From Emticicia sp043780375 (GTDB lineage: Bacteria; Bacteroidota; Bacteroidia; Cytophagales; Spirosomataceae), in contig NZ_JAYWCU010000069.1 of NCBI RefSeq assembly GCF_043780375.1, positions 1 to 64,000 of the forward strand: a stretch of DNA of 64,000 bases. The letters run 5' to 3'. How positions within the stretch are numbered: position 1 is the first letter of the stretch; the number at the start of each line of letters is the position of its first letter. The translations under genes and the position numbers were made by a program. The notes under the pieces are model-generated. The model did not search any database, was not told the DNA's origin, and was given only the letters and a program-made list of their open reading frames with translations. Of this stretch, positions 58,104 through 64,000 are shown piece after piece.

Positions 58104-59165
58104 ATGAAATTATCAGTCAAACTATTGTTATCAATTTTAATTTTCACACTTGTTTCTTGTGTTGATGTTTTCGACCCACAACTTACAGGAAAAAATACCC
58201 AAATAGTTTTTGAAGGAACATTGACCGACCAACCAGGGCCCCACTACTTTGTGTTGAGTTTTTCGGCAGGGTATAATAGTCAAGAAAGTGTTTTTGATAG
58301 ATTTGTTAATGCAGCAAAAGTTTGGATAACTGACGAAAAAAATGTGATTACCAATTTGATAGATTTGAATAGAGGGCAATTTCGAACTCCCGATGGTTTT
58401 CGGGGACAAATTGGAAAATCTTATACCTTGCACATTCGTACAAGTGATGGTACTGAATATGCCAGTAATGCCGAAACCATGCGATTTTCGCCCCCAATTG
58501 ATAAAGTTTATAGCGAATTTAAACTAAATACAGCTCCACGACCAAAATACAGAGGCAATTTTAATGTATATATTGATGTAAAAGACCCCACCACCGAAGG
58601 AGATTTCTATCGTTGGAACTGGAAAAACTACCAAAAAGCAAGTAGTTGCGAACTCTATACCGTGCCTCGCACCGACCCGCCAGTGAGGTATTACAAAAAA
58701 TGCTGTGAAGATTGTTGGAATATCAGGCAATGTATTGGCTGTGTAAAAGTTGCTTCCGATAATTTGGTAAATGGTAGAACGCTCGCCAAACAAAATATTG
58801 CTCAGATTCCTTATGACGATACAACTCCCTACTATTTATTGGTCGAACAATTGAGTTTATCGAGAGAAGCCTATAATTTTTGGAAAAGTGTTGATGCCCA
58901 AGCCAATAATTCAGGTGGAATTTTTGATACTGCTCCCGCTATGATTAGAGGCAATATCAAAAACCTAAAAGATGCCTCATTTCCCATGCTTGGCTTTTTT
59001 CAAGTATCGGCAGTTTCGCAAAAAGTGGCATACATCCAACGAAATGGCGTTGGAATTCAGCCATTTGTTGAGTTAGGCCCAAATTACCCTTTCTTTACTG
59101 AATGTGCCGCTTGCATAGAAAGTGCCTATCGTACCACTCGCCGCCCGCTTGAATGGAAAGATTAG
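58104..59165 (+). CDS. DUF4249 lipoprotein, copy 2
   Basis: This 353-residue protein is the same length as copy 1 and closely similar along its whole length, with lipobox TLVSC, the Cys cluster KKCCEDCWNIRQCIGC and CAAC near the end. It starts 13 bases after copy 1, so this is a tandem duplication. Its stop overlaps by four bases the end of the convergent LytTR gene. Confidence 0.92.
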   Translation: MKLSVKLLLSILIFTLVSCVDVFDPQLTGKNTQIVFEGTLTDQPGPHYFVLSFSAGYNSQESVFDRFVNAAKVWITDEKNVITNLIDLNRGQFRTPDGFRGQIGKSYTLHIRTSDGTEYASNAETMRFSPPIDKVYSEFKLNTAPRPKYRGNFNVYIDVKDPTTEGDFYRWNWKNYQKASSCELYTVPRTDPPVRYYKKCCEDCWNIRQCIGCVKVASDNLVNGRTLAKQNIAQIPYDDTTPYYLLVEQLSLSREAYNFWKSVDAQANNSGGIFDTAPAMIRGNIKNLKDASFPMLGFFQVSAVSQKVAYIQRNGVGIQPFVELGPNYPFFTECAACIESAYRTTRRPLEWKD

Positions 59166-59512
59166 TTTGTTCCAAATGTTTTAGCTTTTCTTCTCGAAAC
59201 AATAATTTTATCGCCCGTAGTAAGGTGAGCAAAATGCTCTTCGCCATTGGTTTCAAAATGCTTTAAATATTGTAGATTTAGCATAAATTTTCGGTGTACA
59301 CGAGCAAAACACCCTTTTTCTAAAAGTTGTACTTCATGTATTTTTAGGGTGCGTGAAGAAATAACTTTTTTACCACATCGAAGATGAAATTCGGTATAAT
59401 TTTCAAGGCTACTGAGATATACTACTTCTTCAGGCTGGATACAAGTTTTACCGTGGTCAAACCAAATCATATGTGGGTCGCAAACTAAGGGCTTTGTGTA
59501 ATATGTTTTCAT
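59162..59512 (-). CDS. Stand-alone LytTR DNA-binding protein
   Basis: This 116-residue protein is a LytTR domain without a receiver: VVYLSSLENYTEFHLRCGKK, HEVQLLEKGCFARVHRKFMLNL (cited in part: CFARVHRKFMLNL) and IIVSRRKAK. The ATG at 59512 was chosen; the frame extends to 59545. It lies downstream of two LytS-type kinases but has no phosphorylation domain, so it cannot be a normal partner of them. Confidence 0.88.
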   Translation of the reverse strand: MKTYYTKPLVCDPHMIWFDHGKTCIQPEEVVYLSSLENYTEFHLRCGKKVISSRTLKIHEVQLLEKGCFARVHRKFMLNLQYLKHFETNGEEHFAHLTTGDKIIVSRRKAKTFGTN

Positions 59513-59659
59513 GGCTATTTTTGGGGAGTTTATTAATATTCCCAAAATTGAGTAGAAAGCATTTACAAAAATAGGTAGATTTAGTATTTGGTAGCTTTGG
59601 TTGATATTTGGTAGGTTTGGTTGAGTATTTGGAAATATGAAAGCCTTAAAGAAGGGTTT

Positions 59660-61597
59660 TTACTCAACTGGTATGTGTATAACTACGCTTGTTCCTTCGG
59701 GTTTTCCCGTAGCTGATTTTATGTCTTCAATATCAATTTTAATATATAAATCGTTTGTTTGGCTTAGTAAATTGACTCTTTCATTATTAATACTCATACC
59801 CATTGATTGATATTTAGGGGTGTTTTTTCTGAGTAAATATGCTTCATCTCGACCAATACCATTATCTTCAATTGTTATTATTATTTGCTCCGATTGCTCA
59901 ATCTTCAAAACTAAACGCTTCTTGCCATTCTTATTCATGAGTCCGTGTTTGATAGCATTTTCGATATATGGCTGCAAAAGCATTGGCGGGATTAGAATTT
60001 CGTCAGTATTAATATTTGGGTCTAAATGATAGATAAATTCAAAATTATCTTCAAACCGAAGCTGCTCCAACCTAACATAAAGCAAGGTGGTTTCTAGTTC
60101 ATCTTTTAGTGAAATAAGTTGCTCCTTTGAATATTGTAAAATCGAACGCATCAAGGTTGAAAAATCAGTTAAGTATTCGGCGGCCTCAACCGAACGGTGC
60201 GTGAGAATATAACTTTTGATAGAATTCAAACTATTAAACACAAAGTGTGGGTTGATTTGTGAGCGAAGCGTACGAAGCTCAGATTCTTTCACTGCTTTAA
60301 ATAAAGAATTTTGTTCTTTTTGAAGTTTATAACTTCTAATTCCGATAGCGATTGAGAAGAAAAATACTTCCAAAAGCGTACCAAACACAAACAATATGCT
60401 TGGGTCTATTCGGAGTAATACAAAGGGTGTGTTATCGAACCAATGAGTCAGAAAACCTGCCAAGCCCCCAATCATCAAAAAGGTACTTCCAATTTGTATA
60501 TTTTGAGCAATGCGACCTTTTGCCCGAAAAATCATCACTAATAGAAAAATATTGAGTATTGGAAATATGTTTTGGAAAAGTTCATAAAGCCACATACTCC
60601 AATCTAAACGATTGATAATAAACAAGATAGCAATATCTGCAAGTAATATGAAGCTTAAAAATGCAATGACCCATTGAAAGATTTTGGCTATGCGAGGAAA
60701 TGTTTGATTCAGTTCGAGAAATTCAAAAATGAATAAAAAATAAAAGATATGGGTTAGAAAAACATAGATATTACTATTTCCTGTAAATTTCAATGCAGGC
60801 AAATAACTAAAAAATAAATGAAAATATGGTGAATGTTCGAATTCCCAAAGATTAAATAAAGCAATTGAGATTGTGTAAAACCCATAAAATAAATAATATT
60901 TTTGACGGTCAAGAATATAAAACATCAACACAAAAAGAGCTACAAAAAACAACACAGAAATCAAAAAACCATAAGCAATAAGGTATATATATTCGTCATA
61001 AAATGCCCTGATTTGATGATGATTTTGCCAAAAACGGCTTACTAAAAGTGGTTTAATAACAAATGTCGCTTTAGGATAATCATTGATTTTTATTAGAAAC
61101 TGATAGACATTCTTTGGTAAAAAACGAATTGGCAAATACTGATCATCAGCTCTAAATAATCGTTGATTTGGCAATAGTTTTTCTTGTGTTTTAACAAGGG
61201 TAACTAATTGATTATCAGTTATTTTTAATAAAATAATTGATTGGTGGATACCCGTTGTAAACAGCAAGTCAAGAGTGTCGTTTGTAGGATTTTCGACCGA
61301 AATTTTTAGCCAATAATCATAACGATATTCGCTTAAAAAGTTTTTTTGGATAGTGATATCTTTTAAGGCAATAAACTTTTGTTTGTTAACATCTTGCAAA
61401 GGCGTTGTTGCTGTCGAATCAACCCAAAGCATAGTTTGATTGGTACAATCTAAAAAGCCAGTTTTCTCTAGTTTCGAATATAGTTTTACTTGTCCAAAAG
61501 TTGATTGTGAAATAAGCAATATTGTCAAAAGTCTAAACAGTATCTTTAGTAAAAGACATGGTTTTGATTGAATCAATATATTTATTCCTTTCACCAT
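59660..61597 (-). CDS. LytS-type sensor histidine kinase with 7TM-DISM region, copy 2
   Basis: This 645-residue protein has an N-terminal signal/anchor, an extracellular 7TMR-DISMED2-like domain (about 40-180), seven membrane segments (about 195-410) and the His_kinase domain with His451 in INPHFVFNSLNS. The HATPase has its N box at Asn547 (YIENAIKHG) and DNGIGRDEA at 578. It is the paralogue of the gene just upstream. No receiver. Confidence 0.92.
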   Translation of the reverse strand: MVKGINILIQSKPCLLLKILFRLLTILLISQSTFGQVKLYSKLEKTGFLDCTNQTMLWVDSTATTPLQDVNKQKFIALKDITIQKNFLSEYRYDYWLKISVENPTNDTLDLLFTTGIHQSIILLKITDNQLVTLVKTQEKLLPNQRLFRADDQYLPIRFLPKNVYQFLIKINDYPKATFVIKPLLVSRFWQNHHQIRAFYDEYIYLIAYGFLISVLFFVALFVLMFYILDRQKYYLFYGFYTISIALFNLWEFEHSPYFHLFFSYLPALKFTGNSNIYVFLTHIFYFLFIFEFLELNQTFPRIAKIFQWVIAFLSFILLADIAILFIINRLDWSMWLYELFQNIFPILNIFLLVMIFRAKGRIAQNIQIGSTFLMIGGLAGFLTHWFDNTPFVLLRIDPSILFVFGTLLEVFFFSIAIGIRSYKLQKEQNSLFKAVKESELRTLRSQINPHFVFNSLNSIKSYILTHRSVEAAEYLTDFSTLMRSILQYSKEQLISLKDELETTLLYVRLEQLRFEDNFEFIYHLDPNINTDEILIPPMLLQPYIENAIKHGLMNKNGKKRLVLKIEQSEQIIITIEDNGIGRDEAYLLRKNTPKYQSMGMSINNERVNLLSQTNDLYIKIDIEDIKSATGKPEGTSVVIHIPVE

Positions 61598-61639
61598 AAA
61601 ATAAAAATCAATGTTATTCTAATTTTACTCATTTTACAC

Positions 61640-63553
61640 TCAAACTGGCAAATAAATCACCACTTTTGTGCCGTTGGAACTTCCGTCGTGGAATTTTTTA
61701 TCAATAATATTGATAGCTATATGCAGGTCATTTGTCAAACTCAACAAGTCTACACGCTCCTTGTTAATACTCATGCCCATTGATTGGTATTTGAGCGAAT
61801 TTTTTCGGAGCAACGAAGCTTGTTCTCTCCCAATTCCATTATCGTCAATGCTTATAATAATTTGTTCTTTTTCTTCAATCACTCTTAATTTCAAGCTTCT
61901 ATTTCCTTCTTTATTCATCAAACCATGCTTAATAGCATTTTCGATATAAGGTTGTAAAAGCATGGGTGGAATCAAAATTGTATCAGTGTCAATACCTACT
62001 TGAAGATTATAATCAAAAGTAAAATTCTCTTCAAATCTTAGTTTTTCCAATTTTATATAGAGTAGGCTTGTTTCTAACTCATCGGTCAATGAAATAAATT
62101 TTTCTTTAGAATGTTGTAAAATCGAACGCATTAAGGTCGAAAAGTCGGTCAAATATTCGGATGCATCTAATGAGCGATGTTGTAAAATATAGCTTTTAAT
62201 AGAATTTAGGCTATTAAATACAAAATGAGGGTTTATTTGTGAACGCAAAGTACTTGATTCTGACTCTTTTACGGCTTTCATTAAGCGATTTCGCTCACGT
62301 TGTGTAAGCCAAGTTTTATAGCCTAAAGCGGTTGAAAAACAAAAAATTTCAATCAAAACCCCAACGTTAAAAGGAATACTCGGAGCTAATCGCATCAATA
62401 CATTATCGGCAGGTTTTATAAGCAAAAGTTGCTCTAAAAAGCCGTAAATTGCTCCAATCATTAAAATAGTTGAACCAACCTGAATATATCGAACTACGCT
62501 TCCTTTTAGTTTAAATATTTCATAAATACCATACAAACCAAATAAAACAATGACTGGCTGGGTCAAAATCCAGACATATCCACCGAGCGAATAATCATGC
62601 AAAACAAAATTGATAAATGTATCTATCACTAACAAATTGCCAAGCACATAGCGTACATAAATAAGAATAATTTTACTGAATTTTGGAGCAATTTTGGGTA
62701 GTTCGAGGAATTCATTAATGAATAAATTATAAAATATATTGGTGAGAAGCAGATAAGTGTTGTTGTTCGAAGAAAATTTTAGCCAAGGCAAAAAACTGAA
62801 AAATATTTGCGTATAAGGCGAATGTTCGATTGCCCAAAAAGAGAAAAGTAGCAAAAAAATCAAGTATAATGAGTAATAAATATAATACTTTTTTCGCTCG
62901 ACAGAAAATAAAATCAGCACATAGGTTGCTATAAAAAAAAGTACCGAAACATAAAATCCATCTTGTACCAAATAAAAATATTCATCAAAAAAAGCTCGAA
63001 CTTTATCTTCGTATTCCCAACCATAACTAACAAACTTAGGTACTAATCTGAAATATAATTGAGGGTGTTCGGTTACTTTTACGAGAAATTGATATGTCTG
63101 TTTTGGCTCGAAAATCAGCGGTATATATTGCTCATCAAATCGGTAAGGACGCTCATCGGGAAGCCATTCTTGGCGAGCAATTTGTATTTTCTGATAACTA
63201 CCAGTTGTTTTTCTAAAAACTACCATACTTTTATGCGTTCCTGTTGTAAACAAGACGTTTATAAGCGAATCAGTAGGATTTTGTACGGTTAATTTTAACC
63301 AAAAAGTATAGTTATTATAAACAAATGAAATTTGATGGAACTCAAAATTAGTTAGTTGTTTAAATACTTGCTTATCAATATCTTCTATTTGTAATTTACT
63401 GGTAGAATCAATAAAAAGTACGGTGTTTTTCGAACCATTGATGAAGCCTTCATCATTCAGTTTTTGAGAAAGAATAATTGCATCAGTTTTTTGAGCAAAA
63501 CTGATGGTCAGACCAAGTAATTGGTTTAATATAAAGAGGAGAAATAACTTCAA
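61640..63553 (-). CDS. LytS-type sensor histidine kinase with 7TM-DISM region, copy 1
   Basis: This 637-residue protein has the same layout as the downstream copy: signal peptide ending SFAQ, 7TMR-DISMED2-like sensor, seven membrane segments, INPHFVFNSLNS (His443), N box Asn539, DNGIGREQA at 571. It lies 96 bases after the LytTR regulator at the right edge and is probably its partner. The two kinases are 42 bases apart and likely co-transcribed. Confidence 0.93.
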   Translation of the reverse strand: MKLFLLFILNQLLGLTISFAQKTDAIILSQKLNDEGFINGSKNTVLFIDSTSKLQIEDIDKQVFKQLTNFEFHQISFVYNNYTFWLKLTVQNPTDSLINVLFTTGTHKSMVVFRKTTGSYQKIQIARQEWLPDERPYRFDEQYIPLIFEPKQTYQFLVKVTEHPQLYFRLVPKFVSYGWEYEDKVRAFFDEYFYLVQDGFYVSVLFFIATYVLILFSVERKKYYIYYSLYLIFLLLFSFWAIEHSPYTQIFFSFLPWLKFSSNNNTYLLLTNIFYNLFINEFLELPKIAPKFSKIILIYVRYVLGNLLVIDTFINFVLHDYSLGGYVWILTQPVIVLFGLYGIYEIFKLKGSVVRYIQVGSTILMIGAIYGFLEQLLLIKPADNVLMRLAPSIPFNVGVLIEIFCFSTALGYKTWLTQRERNRLMKAVKESESSTLRSQINPHFVFNSLNSIKSYILQHRSLDASEYLTDFSTLMRSILQHSKEKFISLTDELETSLLYIKLEKLRFEENFTFDYNLQVGIDTDTILIPPMLLQPYIENAIKHGLMNKEGNRSLKLRVIEEKEQIIISIDDNGIGREQASLLRKNSLKYQSMGMSINKERVDLLSLTNDLHIAINIIDKKFHDGSSNGTKVVIYLPV

Positions 63554-63649
63554 TTTAGTTCCGAATGGCTGAGTTTTTTATTTTCTGGATGAGTTTTGAA
63601 TATAAAAAATTATGTTGCAGATTCTGAGAGTAATTGAACAACTCAGAAC

Positions 63650-64000
63650 TCATCTAACCAAGTCCATCAGTTTTATACGATTAGCTCGTGAAACCTGCAA
63701 ACTGACCCCATTATTCATTACAACGTAGCCACCTTCGCCTTTTACATATTTTTTTATATAGGCAAAATTGACCAAATAAGATTGATGGATTCGCACAAAA
63801 GGATGGTTGGACAATAGAGATTCCAAGTCTTTGAGCGTGCGAGAAATCAAGATTTTTTCTTTATTCGCCATATAGATTCTCGAATAATTACCATCAGCTT
63901 CGGCATAGATAATATCAATAATCGAAATAAATTCCAAGCCTTCAGCAGTTGGCACGGCAATATTGGGTTTATGATGTACGCCCCCTCGCATATTTGCTAA
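63650..64000 (-). CDS. LytTR response regulator, C-terminal part (cut by the window edge)
   Basis: The frame is open to the right edge (LAN before the internal Met at 63991), so the start lies outside the window. The part seen is a LytTR DNA-binding domain: IIYAEADGNYSRIYMANKEK, HPFVRIHQSYLVNFAYIKKY and SLQVSRANRIKL. The preceding IAVPTAEGLEF is the typical linker after a receiver domain, so this is most likely a full LytTR response regulator and the partner of the kinase behind it. Confidence 0.88.
   Translation of the reverse strand, partial: LANMRGGVHHKPNIAVPTAEGLEFISIIDIIYAEADGNYSRIYMANKEKILISRTLKDLESLLSNHPFVRIHQSYLVNFAYIKKYVKGEGGYVVMNNGVSLQVSRANRIKLMDLVR

Overview
The window comes from a low-G+C Bacteroidota chromosome, most likely order Cytophagales. 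The signs are the clustering of YfhO, DUF4286, DUF4249, LytS-like kinases with LytTR regulators, TonB receptors with a carboxypeptidase-regulatory-like N-terminus and a 3-coathanger-stack domain; zinc-free forms of S14 and L36; and promoters matching the Bacteroidota consensus TTTG/N19-21/TAnnTTTG. No tRNA, rRNA or CRISPR array was seen.

Region 1 (1-5.8 kb) is the end of an integrated mobile element. It holds the catalytic C-terminal part of a tyrosine recombinase (cut by the window edge), a hypothetical protein, an excisionase-like HTH protein, a small unknown protein, a RecA-fold ATPase with a C-terminal HTH, a striking nested CGTAC palindrome, a zinc-finger/Toprim-like DUF6371 primase-type protein and one further hypothetical protein. 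Two copies of ATTTGTACC lie just past the last gene.

Region 2 (5.9-12.6 kb) is a complete six-gene ebo operon, eboA-B-C-D-E-F: a helical EboA protein, a TatD-like hydrolase, a UbiA-type prenyltransferase, a 3-dehydroquinate-synthase-like cyclase, a TIM-barrel isomerase-like protein and an alkaline-phosphatase-fold protein. It has a Bacteroidota -7 box directly upstream. This family moves or builds an unknown small metabolite (in cyanobacteria it is needed to bring the scytonemin precursor to the periplasm). It is the most interesting system here because its product in Bacteroidota is unknown.

Region 3 (12.6-26.4 kb) is mixed. It has an NTF2-like secreted protein, a HipA-like kinase/DUF3037/DUF3820 set, an SDR oxidoreductase, a D-aminoacylase-type amidohydrolase broken by one in-frame TGA, a methyltransferase, a YfhO membrane protein, DUF4286, a di-heme peroxidase with a 3-coathanger domain, a decayed response-regulator receiver (pseudogene) and gcvP.

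Region 4 (26.4-44.2 kb) is the S10-spc-alpha ribosomal superoperon from rplC to rplQ, including secY, map, infA and rpoA. rpsJ is not present. Peculiarities are an RGG-like disordered tail on S3, a helix-hairpin-helix domain fused to L15, an acidic tail on L17, internal promoter candidates, and intergenic spacers built from imperfect inverted repeats of simple words. A promoter-like box and several hairpins upstream of rplC suggest a possible structured RNA.

Region 5 (44.2-64 kb) holds a TonB receptor, a DUF2975-DUF2975-XRE operon with a palindromic operator candidate, nadE, the rpsF-rpsR-rplI operon, a small secreted protein, an orphan HsdR_N nuclease-like protein, AMP nucleosidase, a TonB receptor with two tandem DUF4249 lipoproteins, a stand-alone LytTR protein, two tandem paralogous 7TM LytS-type kinases and the C-terminal part of a LytTR response regulator running off the right edge.
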